Positions 1 to 7,107 of a stretch of 15,398 nucleotides of DNA are shown here, piece by piece. The notes under the pieces were generated by a model. It was not told the origin of the DNA, ran no database searches, and was given only the letters and a program-made list of their open reading frames with translations. Position 1 is the stretch's first letter. Each line of letters begins with the position of its first letter. The DNA is from an uncultured Senegalimassilia sp. (GTDB taxonomy: Bacteria; Actinomycetota; Coriobacteriia; Coriobacteriales; Eggerthellaceae): NCBI GenBank assembly GCA_937925385.1, contig CALEWN010000332.1:1-15398 (forward strand). Reading direction: 5' to 3'. Made by a program: the position numbers and the translations under genes.

Positions 1-681
1 CAGGCCGATCGTCGGCTCGTTGAACCCGACGAGACGGTTGATCGCTATGGCGGTCGCGAACGTCAGCCCGATAGGACAGACCAGGCAAAAGACCGGGAAC
101 CCGCAAAGAAACGACGAGCACAGGGCGCCCGCCAGGACCACGTGGCGTCCGTCGAGCTTGATACCGCGGCGTCCTTTCTTCTCAATCCTCGGTATGGCCG
201 CGCTCGACTCTACGCTTTCCGCATTCGCAGAGGCCTCTCCACTTGCAGGTGCCGCGCACGCGGCGCAGCTCGCGCAGCCGCCATGGCATGCCTTCCAACG
301 CTCTCCTGCTCGCTTTCCTGCCTCGGCGCGCTCGACATGGTCTGCTTGACGTCGCTTCTTTGAAGAGAGGAAGTCGGACAGGGGAGGCACCGGGCAGGCC
401 CAACTGCAGAACGCTTTGCCGACCACTGCCGTGATGGCGACCACGACGGCCAGCACGATCAGCATGCGCGGAGCCCACGCTCCCGCGCCGAGCAGGGATT
501 CCAACGCGCCGAGAGGGCAGATGTAGGCGATGGCGTCGTAGCCCATGCTGCAGAGCGTGCCTGGTCCGACGCCTGCCACGACAGACGCGATGATCGCGAC
601 GGGGACGGCCGTTCTAACGGCCTTCCTCACTTTCACGATTGTGGGCGTCGAAGCGCTTTGGCGCTTCGTTTCCTCAGACAT
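1..681 (-). CDS. NapH-like membrane 4Fe-4S protein (partial, runs off left edge)
   Basis: Reading the minus strand from an ATG at 681 gives 227 uninterrupted residues with no stop before the window edge, so the C-terminus is missing. Hydrophobic stretches lie at about residues 24-45, 70-90 and 180-217. Cysteine motifs seen are C55-P56 in a CPLGALE context, C92-x3-C96-P97 (CSWACP), a C132-x3-C136-x2-C139-x2-C142 cluster, and C199-x2-C202-P203. The CPLGALE and CxxxCP signatures are typical of the NapH/polyferredoxin family, whose members pass electrons from quinol to a periplasmic Fe-S partner. The ATG overlaps the TGA of the upstream ferredoxin gene by eight bases (ATGTCTGA), so the two are probably translationally coupled. 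Role and topology are inferred from the family; the reductase they serve is not visible. Confidence 0.8.
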   Translation of the reverse strand, partial: MSEETKRQSASTPTIVKVRKAVRTAVPVAIIASVVAGVGPGTLCSMGYDAIAYICPLGALESLLGAGAWAPRMLIVLAVVVAITAVVGKAFCSWACPVPPLSDFLSSKKRRQADHVERAEAGKRAGERWKACHGGCASCAACAAPASGEASANAESVESSAAIPRIEKKGRRGIKLDGRHVVLAGALCSSFLCGFPVFCLVCPIGLTFATAIAINRLVGFNEPTIGL

Positions 682-1321
682 CGGCTGCCCCTTTCATCTC
701 GACATTGATGCCGCGCTTCCCTGAGCCCGAGTACGTTCGGTACGCGCTCGTCGGGCACACGAACTCACACGCGCCGCACCCATTGCAGCGCGACTCGTCG
801 ACCACAAGCCTGCCGTTCTCGTCGATCGACAGAGCCTCGTATTCGCACGCATCGACGCAAGGCGCATTGCATGTTGCAGAGACGCCGTACAGTTGGCACT
901 CTTCGACGTCCACCACCGCCACGCCGATTTTGTCGGCGTGGGGATTGAACGATGCGAGCGCGCCCGTCGGGCAGGCCTTGACGCACAGGAACTCTCCACC
1001 GCACATGTCGCAATACCCTGAACGAAAGTCCATTTGAGGCAGGCGGACGTTCATGACGCCGTCAGCAAGTGCGCCGACCCCTATCGCCTTAGTCGGGCAG
1101 ACGGTGCGGCACCGGTCGCATCGGATGCACGACCCTTGGAGCCGCGCCTCGTCCTGTCCTCCCGGTGGGCGCAGCGGCGCCTCTTCCCCAGCGAACGCTC
1201 GCACCGTGCCTCCGAAGCCAAGCAGGACAACCGCCGCAGCCGCCCCTTCCAAGACCGACCTTCGCGTGATCGTCGGCGCATTGGAGCTTTGTTCACCGGA
1301 ATACAGCTCTTCTTGCTTCAC
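674..1321 (-). CDS. Tat-exported four-cluster ferredoxin, NapG-like
   Basis: A 215-residue protein. I chose the GTG at 1321 because an AAAGGGGGGA ribosome-binding site lies just upstream; an in-frame TTG at 1351 would add ten residues and has no better signal. The N-terminus has a twin-arginine signal (TRRSVLEG, R20-R21) followed by a hydrophobic Ala/Val-rich stretch, so folded export is expected. Sixteen cysteines form four 4Fe-4S motifs: C65/68/71/75, C104/107/113/117, C142/151/155/159 and C179/182/185/189, the last three-residue-spaced sets ending in CP. This is the NapG/periplasmic ferredoxin arrangement, which relays electrons from a NapH-type membrane partner, encoded directly downstream with overlap. 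Similar proteins also serve other respiratory reductases, so nitrate reduction should not be assumed. The gene diverges from a LuxR-type regulator. Confidence 0.88.
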   Translation of the reverse strand: MKQEELYSGEQSSNAPTITRRSVLEGAAAAVVLLGFGGTVRAFAGEEAPLRPPGGQDEARLQGSCIRCDRCRTVCPTKAIGVGALADGVMNVRLPQMDFRSGYCDMCGGEFLCVKACPTGALASFNPHADKIGVAVVDVEECQLYGVSATCNAPCVDACEYEALSIDENGRLVVDESRCNGCGACEFVCPTSAYRTYSGSGKRGINVEMKGAADV

Positions 1322-1569
1322 GATTCCCCCCTTTCCGTTTCGCTGCTGCAACTAACTGTAAGGGGCACCACGAGGCGTTGATAATTCGCCAGTTTGTTCG
1401 AATCCACGGCAGGACGCATTCATCAAAACGCTTATTTTTCTACATTTTCCCAGGTCATCGTTTTCAATGCCCCGAAACATCCACCCTGACGCCTCTGCCC
1501 GGCATCTGCTGGGATACAATTTCCGGAAGGCGAATTACGGCTGCGCGAGTACGAGGCAGAGGAGGGTCG
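1322..1569. promoter_or_regulatory. Divergent intergenic region, Fe-S operon / luxR-type gene
   Basis: These 248 bases separate the two divergent start codons and should contain both promoters. A TACAAT hexamer at 1515-1520 could be a -10 for the rightward gene, but no convincing -35 lies 16-18 bases upstream. The sequence is locally AT-rich around 1430-1450. No clear operator palindrome was found. Confidence 0.35.
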
Positions 1570-3081
1570 ATGCTGGCAAAGTCAGGGCTTTTCCCCTTGC
1601 GGTTTCTTGGTTTCGGTTTTTTCTGGGGATGGCTGTTCCTCGTCAACCTTTCTCCGTCTCCTCTGTTCGGCGCCCAGCATGGAATCGGCGGCGTTCCGTT
1701 CGAGATGTCGGAGTTGTGCGCGCGCATCGTGTTTCTTGTCGTGTTCGCCCTGTTCTCGCATCGCATCGCGAATGTAAAGCTTCGACTGTGGTTCATCGCG
1801 GCCTCCTGTATCCTTGGCGCAGCGACGACCCCTATCATGGTCCTTTTTAGCGGGCCTGCGATTGTGACCGTCTCCTCCGTTTTCGCCGGCATTGCGGAGG
1901 TGAGTCTGTTTCTGGGCTGGATCACGTTCTTCGGCTACATGAAGCTTGGTGAGACGCTCCTGCTGCTCATTGCGTCGTACGCCACAGGAGCCGTCGTGAG
2001 CCTGGGATCGATGATGCTCGGGCATACGGCGATGGTCTTTTTCGGAACGGTCTTGCCTTTGACGTCTTTGATCGCCTTCGTGCTGTCGCAGCGCTTTTAT
2101 GAAGGCAGCCTTTCTGAAGGAGATGCCGTCCCTGGACGCGGCCCGGCGGCTTCGCCGAATGGAACGCCCGTTTCCCAGTGCGCCTCCTCGCCCGCCGGCG
2201 GATGCTCCGCCGCTGCGGAGGAGCCAGGCAGGTTCAGCCGGTTCTTGCCGCGCGTGACCGCCGGCCTGTTCCTGTACTCGTTCGCATTCGCCCTGTACCT
2301 TGGAATCGCCCTTTTCCTTTCCGACGAACTTGCGTTTGGCTACGTCGTGGAGCCGATATGCGCGATTGCTCTTGCCTGTGTGTTCGCGGTATCGCTCAAG
2401 TTCGCGGACGATCCCACGCGGCCCTACGGCCTGTACCGGACGGTGCCGCTGTTGCTCGGCGGAGGTTTTGCCCTGCTTGCCGTCGGCTTCGCGCAGCCGT
2501 TGCTCGCGGGAGCGCTCATCACGATGGGTTTCCTTATCTTCGAACTGCTCGCCTACAATGATTACTGCAACATCGTCAAAGCGGACAACGCCTCCCTTTT
2601 GAAAGCGATTGCACGCGCCCGGCTGGCGAGCTCGGTCGGCATGTTGCTGGGCTGGATTGTCGGGTACGGCATGCAGCCCGCCATGGAAGCGACGGGATCC
2701 GGCACGGTCTTGGCGGTGTTCGCGCTGTTTGCCGTTTTGTGCACAGCAACGCTCGTGTTCACCGACCGCGATCGGCAGATGCTCGTTTCGATCGCCGATG
2801 ACCAGGCTGTAAGCGAGGAACGCGACGCGAGCGTTCACAAGGAGGATTTCTACGATCAGTTCGCGGAAAGCATCGGCCTTTCCAGGCGCGAGTCCGAAGT
2901 CCTTTCGCTCCTTCTTGCCGGGAGGACCACTTCGTACGCCGCAGAAAAACTCTTCGTAGCCGAATCGACCGTACGGGCGCACGTCCACAACATCTACCGC
3001 AAGGCGGATGTCCATTCGCGCATGGATCTCATGGACGCGTTCGATCGCTTTTGGAGCGAGAACAAGGGCTCCCAGGAATGA
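1570..3081 (+). CDS. Membrane-bound LuxR-family transcriptional regulator (polytopic N-terminus)
   Basis: A 503-residue protein started at the ATG at 1570, which has an AGGAGGG site 4-5 bases upstream. The open frame extends 64 codons further upstream, but that part is basic and non-conserved looking. Residues 1-400 contain about twelve hydrophobic segments split by a Gly/Pro/Ser-rich polar loop near residues 184-224, giving two halves as in MFS proteins. A linker around 405-435 leads to a LuxR/GerE helix-turn-helix at about 437-495, with the LSRRESEVLSLL and STVRAHVHNIYRKA signatures. This architecture is common in Eggerthellaceae, where such genes often sit beside respiratory or substrate-specific reductase genes. 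It probably senses a small molecule in or at the membrane and regulates the divergent Fe-S operon; that role is inference. A transport activity cannot be excluded. Confidence 0.88.
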   Translation: MLAKSGLFPLRFLGFGFFWGWLFLVNLSPSPLFGAQHGIGGVPFEMSELCARIVFLVVFALFSHRIANVKLRLWFIAASCILGAATTPIMVLFSGPAIVTVSSVFAGIAEVSLFLGWITFFGYMKLGETLLLLIASYATGAVVSLGSMMLGHTAMVFFGTVLPLTSLIAFVLSQRFYEGSLSEGDAVPGRGPAASPNGTPVSQCASSPAGGCSAAAEEPGRFSRFLPRVTAGLFLYSFAFALYLGIALFLSDELAFGYVVEPICAIALACVFAVSLKFADDPTRPYGLYRTVPLLLGGGFALLAVGFAQPLLAGALITMGFLIFELLAYNDYCNIVKADNASLLKAIARARLASSVGMLLGWIVGYGMQPAMEATGSGTVLAVFALFAVLCTATLVFTDRDRQMLVSIADDQAVSEERDASVHKEDFYDQFAESIGLSRRESEVLSLLLAGRTTSYAAEKLFVAESTVRAHVHNIYRKADVHSRMDLMDAFDRFWSENKGSQE

Positions 3082-3163
3082 CGAAGCGGCGTACGCGCCT
3101 CCTAAACGTGCGTGCAAGCGCTTATTGTCATTCTTACCCTGCGCTTAATTTTCCCGGTTGGCG

Positions 3164-3190
3164 TTGACTGCGCCCTGGCGACGATATAGC
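3164..3190 (+). promoter_or_regulatory. Possible promoter for the DMT transporter
   Basis: TTGACT (3164-3169) and TATAGC (3185-3190) resemble -35 and -10 hexamers but are separated by only 15 bases, shorter than the usual 16-18. The gap from 3082 to 3335 shows no other clear feature; no strong terminator follows the LuxR-type gene. Confidence 0.25.
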
Positions 3191-3335
3191 GTGCCTTTTG
3201 CACGATTACTGAAAAACCCCGTGGCCTTTTCCAGACGACCGTCTCTTTTTGTCACGTATCTGGGCAATGGATTGCGCGTCGTGCACTCGAGCGAGCCGTG
3301 CGTTCTTTTGCCCTTGATCGGAAAGGACGCATCTG

Positions 3336-4262
3336 ATGGGAACGAAGCGCCATCGCCACATTGCTTCTTTGGAAGTGCTCGTCGGTGGAATGTGCTACGG
3401 AGCAAACGCAACGATGTATAAGCTCGCGCTCGCTGCGGGGTTCAGTTGGCCTCAGATGGTGGCTGGTCAGATGTTTTTCGCCGTCCTGTGCTTCATGGCC
3501 CTGTTGCTCGTCAGCCGGTTCAACGGAAAAGACTGGGTCTCGATCCCTCTGCCAATGTTGGCGAAGTTGATGGGTCTTGGGATGCTGACGTGCGGCACGA
3601 GCGTCTTCTACTGTTTTTCCATGACGATGCTTCCTGTTTCGGTGTCGTTGACCCTTTTGTTCCAGTTCACCTGGATTGGTCTGGTCATCCAGACGGCCTT
3701 CTCGAAACGACTGCCAAGGCTTTTCGAGCTTGTTGCGGTCGCCATCATCCTGCTCGGGACCGTGTTCGCGAGCGGTTGTTACAAGACAGGCATCGCCGAA
3801 TACAACCCGGTCGGACTTGCCTGCGCGTGCTTGGCAGCCCTCTGCTGCGCATCGTTCATCACGCTTTCCGGCAAGGTGCAGGCTTCCTGTCCTCCGGCGC
3901 AACGAGGGCTCATCGTGAGTGTTGGATCGCTTATACTCTCTTCGCTTGTCTGTCCTGACATCTTCGCATCCGGAGCGCTTGTTGGCGGCCTTGCCCCGTA
4001 CGCTGCGGTAACCGGCTTTTTCGGGCTGGCACTTCCCGTTCTCTTTTTTGGGCTCGGTGCGCCCTACCTGCCTGCCGGCTTGTCCACGGTCCTGGCGGCT
4101 TCCGAGCTTCCGGCGGGTTTGGCCGTGTCGTTCTTCGTGTTGCATGAACCCATAAGCCTCGTGCAATGGCTGGGCGTGGCGGTCATTCTCGCGGGCATTG
4201 CGCTCGCGCAAGGCACTTCCCTTGCTTGCCGATGGAAGGCGAACCATGCGCATGGCGACTAG
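3336..4262 (+). CDS. DMT-superfamily (EamA-like) transporter
   Basis: A 308-residue, very hydrophobic protein starting at ATG 3336, with GGAAAGGA upstream at normal spacing. About ten transmembrane segments are visible in two halves of five, the usual EamA arrangement. The second half ends with a typical EamA pattern (a short loop with HEP, then a final helix at about 275-292) and a short basic tail. The family exports or imports small metabolites such as amino acids and nucleobases; the substrate cannot be told from sequence. Cysteines are unusually frequent in the membrane part. The gene appears monocistronic. It converges on the lipoprotein gene across a 47-base gap. Confidence 0.88.
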   Translation: MGTKRHRHIASLEVLVGGMCYGANATMYKLALAAGFSWPQMVAGQMFFAVLCFMALLLVSRFNGKDWVSIPLPMLAKLMGLGMLTCGTSVFYCFSMTMLPVSVSLTLLFQFTWIGLVIQTAFSKRLPRLFELVAVAIILLGTVFASGCYKTGIAEYNPVGLACACLAALCCASFITLSGKVQASCPPAQRGLIVSVGSLILSSLVCPDIFASGALVGGLAPYAAVTGFFGLALPVLFFGLGAPYLPAGLSTVLAASELPAGLAVSFFVLHEPISLVQWLGVAVILAGIALAQGTSLACRWKANHAHGD

Positions 4263-4266
4263 AGGC

Positions 4267-4284
4267 AGCGCGATGCGCTTTCTT
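4267..4284 (+). terminator. Weak candidate terminator after the DMT gene
   Basis: AGCGC (4267-4271) pairs with GCGCT (4275-4279) across a GAT loop, followed by TTTCTT-like sequence. The stem is only five base pairs, so termination may be inefficient. It lies in the 47-base gap between convergent genes. Confidence 0.3.
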
Positions 4285-4309
4285 CGATCGGTGCATTATG
4301 GTCTCCCCG

Positions 4310-4945
4310 TTAATTTGCCGTGACCGAATCACGCGTATCTTGATCGAGGGCGTCCGGATAGGTCGTGCTGGCAAGTTCCGCACCGCTCTGGTCGACGATG
4401 CTCACAACGCAGCTGACCGGCTGCCCCGCGAACTGCTGGTACATGCAGGCGATCAGCCCCGCCTGCAACGGGGCGAAAGTTTCGCTGAGTCCGACCTGGC
4501 TGTTGCTGGTGGTCAGGGTCACTTTGGCGAACTGCTCATCGTAGTCAACGGCTGTGATGGTTGACCAGGTTTCACTGCTGGGCATCTCATCAAGCTGCTT
4601 CGCCGTCGAATCGTGCCAGGAATCCACGAGTTCGTTGTACTTGTCTATGGGCATGGTCGCGGTATAAGAGCCGTCCTCGTTGGCGACGATGTCGGTGCAT
4701 CCCCAATCTTGGAGGTTTGCCTGCACATCCTCAGCTGCCGTATCTTGGAAGAATATGGCGGGGAACGTGACCGTGCGCGTTGTAATGGTCGCCTTTTCAA
4801 CGGCGCTGTTCTCGTCCTGATCGCTCGTCACGTTACCGGAATTCTGCGTGGCGCATCCCACCATTCCAGCGCACAGCACGCACATCGCCACCGCAGCTGC
4901 GATTACGACACCTGCGCGTTTGCCGAAAACACCTGTTTTCCCCAT
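4310..4945 (-). CDS. Predicted lipoprotein of unknown function
   Basis: A 211-residue protein. The ATG at 4945 is chosen because GAAGGGAATGAG precedes it and a proper signal peptide starts there; an upstream start would add thirteen charged residues. Basic residues (K9-R10) precede a hydrophobic stretch 11-28, then a lipobox-like MVGC with C31 as the likely lipidated cysteine; Met at -3 is a less usual residue. A polar spacer rich in N, S, D and E follows, then a mixed domain at about 50-211 with no catalytic motif I recognise. Cys residues near the end (in AGLIACMYQ and VSCVVSI) could pair outside the cell. I do not recognise the family. The gene stands alone, with a coding remnant 60 bases upstream on the same strand. 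Confidence 0.75.
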   Translation of the reverse strand: MGKTGVFGKRAGVVIAAAVAMCVLCAGMVGCATQNSGNVTSDQDENSAVEKATITTRTVTFPAIFFQDTAAEDVQANLQDWGCTDIVANEDGSYTATMPIDKYNELVDSWHDSTAKQLDEMPSSETWSTITAVDYDEQFAKVTLTTSNSQVGLSETFAPLQAGLIACMYQQFAGQPVSCVVSIVDQSGAELASTTYPDALDQDTRDSVTAN

Positions 4946-5005
4946 CTCATTCCCTTCCCCGTCGTGATCAAGCAGAACCAACAAAGATGTTAGCCGTTTC
5001 GAAGG

Positions 5006-5113
5006 TTAGACCTCAACCCCTTCCTCGACCTCGGGAACCACGCCCTTGAGCCCCTCCAGAGCCGCAAACGGCGCGAACCAGCCATCCAGCAGAACGTCAT
5101 AGGTGCCGAACCC
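5006..5113 (-). pseudogene. C-terminal remnant of an unidentified gene
   Basis: The minus strand here reads as 35 coding-like residues (TYDVLLDGWFAPF and a following LEGLKGVVPEVEEG stretch) ending in TAA at 5006-5008. The third codon positions are mostly G or C, as in the neighbouring real genes. There is no start codon, and an in-frame TGA (5114-5116) lies just upstream. The frame beyond that stop, to about 5210, reads as a charged helical segment (LEHERVAALIARYTAGKER) that may or may not have belonged to the same gene. Best read as the tail of a decayed or deleted gene; the original function is unknown. Confidence 0.35.
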
Positions 5114-5210
5114 TCACGCCCTTTCCTTCCCTGCCGTATAACGCGCAATTAACGCCGCAACGCGTTCGTGTTCCAAATCGAAACAATTCTGCAAACTGGC
5201 TTCGGTAGCG

Positions 5211-5306
5211 TTTTCCCTGTCATATTCGCGAGGAAAGAGTATGCGTTGGGGAGACTCCTCCTCTTTCGGTTCTCCTGAACGCATGCGCTCTTCCCGACAG
5301 GGAAAG
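5211..5306 (+). promoter_or_regulatory. Structured 5' leader of the symporter gene (candidate cis-regulatory RNA)
   Basis: Two nested helices can form. The outer one pairs TTTCCCTGTC (5212-5221) with GACAGGGAAA (5296-5305), ten perfect pairs plus a G-U. The inner one pairs AAGAG plus TATGCGTT (5235-5247) with AACGCATG plus CTCTT (5278-5292), thirteen pairs with a two-base CG bulge. The 30-base apical region can form a further GGAG/CTCC stem. The outer helix takes up part of the purine-rich GGGAAAGGGAAAGG that serves as ribosome-binding site before the ATG at 5316, so folding could control translation. It lacks the conserved core bases of the glycine riboswitch as I know them. The rest of the 4946-5315 gap shows no clear promoter. 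Confidence 0.5.
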
Positions 5307-5315
5307 GGAAAGGCC

Positions 5316-6851
5316 ATGGAGGATTTCCTTACATCGTTCTTCATCACGCCGTTCACCGGACTTGCGGAGGGAATCGCCACCGCTACCAGCCCGCTTGACG
5401 TCATCGATGCCGTCGATGGCTTCGTGTGGGGCCCCATCATGATTTTGCTGCTGCTGGGCACGCACATCTTCATGACCATCCGCACCGGTTTCATTCAGCG
5501 CAAGATCGGCACCGGCATCAAGCTGTCCGTCACCAAGGATGACCCCTCCAACGCCGACGGCGACATCACCCAATTCGGCGCGCTGACCACGGCCCTTGCC
5601 GCCACCATCGGTACGGGCAACATCGTCGGCGTGGGCACGGGCCTTCTGTTCGGCGGCCCGGGCGCCATCTTCTGGATGTGGATCACCGGCATCCTGGGCA
5701 TCGCCACGAAGTACTCCGAGGTGTTCATCGGCGTGAAGTACCGCGTGAAGGACCACTCCGGCAAGATGCTCGGCGGCGCCATGTACGCCCTTGAGCGCGG
5801 CTTCAAGAACAAGAAGGCCGGCCGCATCCTGGCCATCCTGTTCGCCCTGTTCGCTTCGTTGGCAGCCTTCGGCATCGGCGCCTCCACGCAGTCGAACTCC
5901 CTGGCCGACGCGTTGTACAACACCTCGCTTATCGACGGCAAGGCCATCCCGCAGTGGCTGGTCGGCGCCGTGGTGGTTGCTCTCGTGGCCATCGTCATCC
6001 TGGGCGGCATCAAGTCCATCTCCAAGGTGTGCGAGAAGCTGGTCCCCGTCATGGCCGTCTTCTACGTGGTGTGCTGCCTGATCATCATCGGCCTGAACGG
6101 CCAGTTCCTGGGCGAGGCCATCCGCCAGATCATCGTGGGCGCCTTCACCCCCGCAGGCGCCGCCGGCGGCGCGGTGGGCTCGACCATCACCCTGGCCCTG
6201 CAGTTCGGCTTCAAGCGCGGCATCTTCTCCAACGAGTCCGGCCTGGGTTCCGCCCCGCTGGTCGCCTCCTCCGCCACCACGAAGAACCCCGCACGTCAGG
6301 CGCTGGTTTCCATGACCGGCACGTTTTGGGATACCGTTGTGGTGTGCGCCATCACCGGCCTGATGCTCATGACCACGCTGCTGGCCAACCCCGAGCTTTC
6401 CACGGCCATCGCCAACGGTACCATCTCCTCAGGCGCCGGCCTTGCGACCGCCGCGTTCGAGAAGATCCCCGTGTTCGGCCCCCTGGTGCTGCTGATTGGC
6501 CTGGTCACCTTCGCGTACTCCACCATCCTGGGCTGGAGCCAGTACGGCAACCGCGCCATCAGCTACCTGCTGGGCAAGAAGGCCGTCCTGCCCTATTACA
6601 TCGTGTTCCTGCTGTTCGTGTTCTGGGGCTGCATGATGGTCGGCGATGCCGCCGGCAGCGCCGCGGTCTCCAACCTCAGCTCCGTGGTATGGAACGTGGC
6701 CGACGTGATGAACGCGCTCATGGCCATCCCGAACTGCATCGCAGTCCTAGGCCTGTCCGCCATCATCGCCCGCGAGACAAAGCACTACGTATACGACAAC
6801 AATCTGGAAGAGGTCGACAATACCGAGATTCCGCAATACCACGAGAAGTAG
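5316..6851 (+). CDS. Alanine/glycine:cation symporter (AGCS family)
   Basis: A 511-residue integral membrane protein. I chose the ATG at 5316 (MEDFLTSFF) because it lies next to the purine-rich GGGAAAGG site and matches the usual AGCS N-terminus; the frame is open further upstream into the leader hairpin. Family signatures are WGPIMILLLLGTHIFMTIRTG near residues 38-58, GALTTALAATIGTGNIVGVG at 88-107, and a later KRGIFSNESGLGSAP stretch. These proteins import alanine, glycine or related amino acids with Na+ or H+. About eleven membrane segments are expected. Codons are strongly biased to C- and G-ending synonyms, more than in its neighbours, which suggests high expression. The gene is monocistronic, with a structured leader upstream and a strong terminator downstream. 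Substrate and coupling ion are inferred from the family. Confidence 0.95.
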   Translation: MEDFLTSFFITPFTGLAEGIATATSPLDVIDAVDGFVWGPIMILLLLGTHIFMTIRTGFIQRKIGTGIKLSVTKDDPSNADGDITQFGALTTALAATIGTGNIVGVGTGLLFGGPGAIFWMWITGILGIATKYSEVFIGVKYRVKDHSGKMLGGAMYALERGFKNKKAGRILAILFALFASLAAFGIGASTQSNSLADALYNTSLIDGKAIPQWLVGAVVVALVAIVILGGIKSISKVCEKLVPVMAVFYVVCCLIIIGLNGQFLGEAIRQIIVGAFTPAGAAGGAVGSTITLALQFGFKRGIFSNESGLGSAPLVASSATTKNPARQALVSMTGTFWDTVVVCAITGLMLMTTLLANPELSTAIANGTISSGAGLATAAFEKIPVFGPLVLLIGLVTFAYSTILGWSQYGNRAISYLLGKKAVLPYYIVFLLFVFWGCMMVGDAAGSAAVSNLSSVVWNVADVMNALMAIPNCIAVLGLSAIIARETKHYVYDNNLEEVDNTEIPQYHEK

Positions 6852-6877
6852 AGCGGTTTTACATCTCCGCACGCGTT

Positions 6878-6909
6878 GAAGGGGCTCATATTCGAGTCCC
6901 TTCTTTTTT
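6878..6909 (+). terminator. Rho-independent terminator of the symporter gene
   Basis: GAAGGGGCTC (6878-6887) pairs with GAGTCCCTTC (6894-6903), ten pairs including one G-U, around a six-base loop, followed by six T residues (6904-6909). It starts 26 bases after the symporter stop. Confidence 0.92.
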
Positions 6910-6944
6910 GGCCCAAAAACACCCTGATTCAACGGTTGTGACGG

Positions 6945-7028
6945 GTGAACAGGGGACGGAGGCGTGTTCACGAAAGCGCTTTTCTTTCCCGTAGGCTCCC
7001 CATCAACGCACCTCCGTCCCCTGTTCAC
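6945..7028. repeat. REP-like inverted repeat element
   Basis: GTGAACAGGGGACGGAGG (6945-6962) is perfectly repeated in inverted orientation at 7011-7028. The 48 bases between include a small CGTG/CACG hairpin (6963-6972). The element sits between the symporter terminator and the diguanylate cyclase promoter, its right end touching the probable -35. Palindromes with a GGGGACGG core occur as dispersed repeats in many Gram-positive genomes, sometimes linked to REP-associated tyrosine transposases; that assignment is from memory. No second copy was found in this window. Confidence 0.7.
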
Positions 7029-7029
7029 G

Positions 7030-7059
7030 CTGACCGATGCACTCGATAAGCCCTATAAT
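7030..7059 (+). promoter_or_regulatory. Promoter of the diguanylate cyclase gene
   Basis: A perfect TATAAT (7054-7059) lies 18 bases after CTGACC (7030-7035), which matches the -35 consensus at four of six positions. Transcription would begin near 7066, giving a leader of about 40 bases that ends in AGGAGGGGG before the ATG at 7108. Confidence 0.7.
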
Positions 7060-7107
7060 TACCTGCTGTGAAAACGCCGTCTGAGGCGGCAGGAGGGGGC
7101 AAAAGCC

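Noticed and set aside
1582..3117. Long open frame antisense to the LuxR-type gene
   Set aside because: It is highly charged and low in hydrophobic residues, as expected for the complement of a membrane-protein gene; the sense frame has clear LuxR motifs.
3158..3421. Small gene before the DMT transporter
   Set aside because: It has no ribosome-binding site, unlikely composition, and overlaps the better-supported transporter start.
3252..4253. Long frame antisense to the DMT transporter
   Set aside because: Composition is Arg/Glu/His-rich with no recognisable domain; the sense frame is a normal EamA protein.
5211..5315. Glycine riboswitch before the AGCS symporter
   Set aside because: The conserved glycine aptamer core (GGAGAG, CCGAAGG and CUCAGG-type segments in order) cannot be found; only generic helices are visible.
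5954..6994. Long +1 open frame inside the symporter gene
   Set aside because: Arg/His/Pro-rich shadow caused by the strong C-ending codon bias of the symporter.
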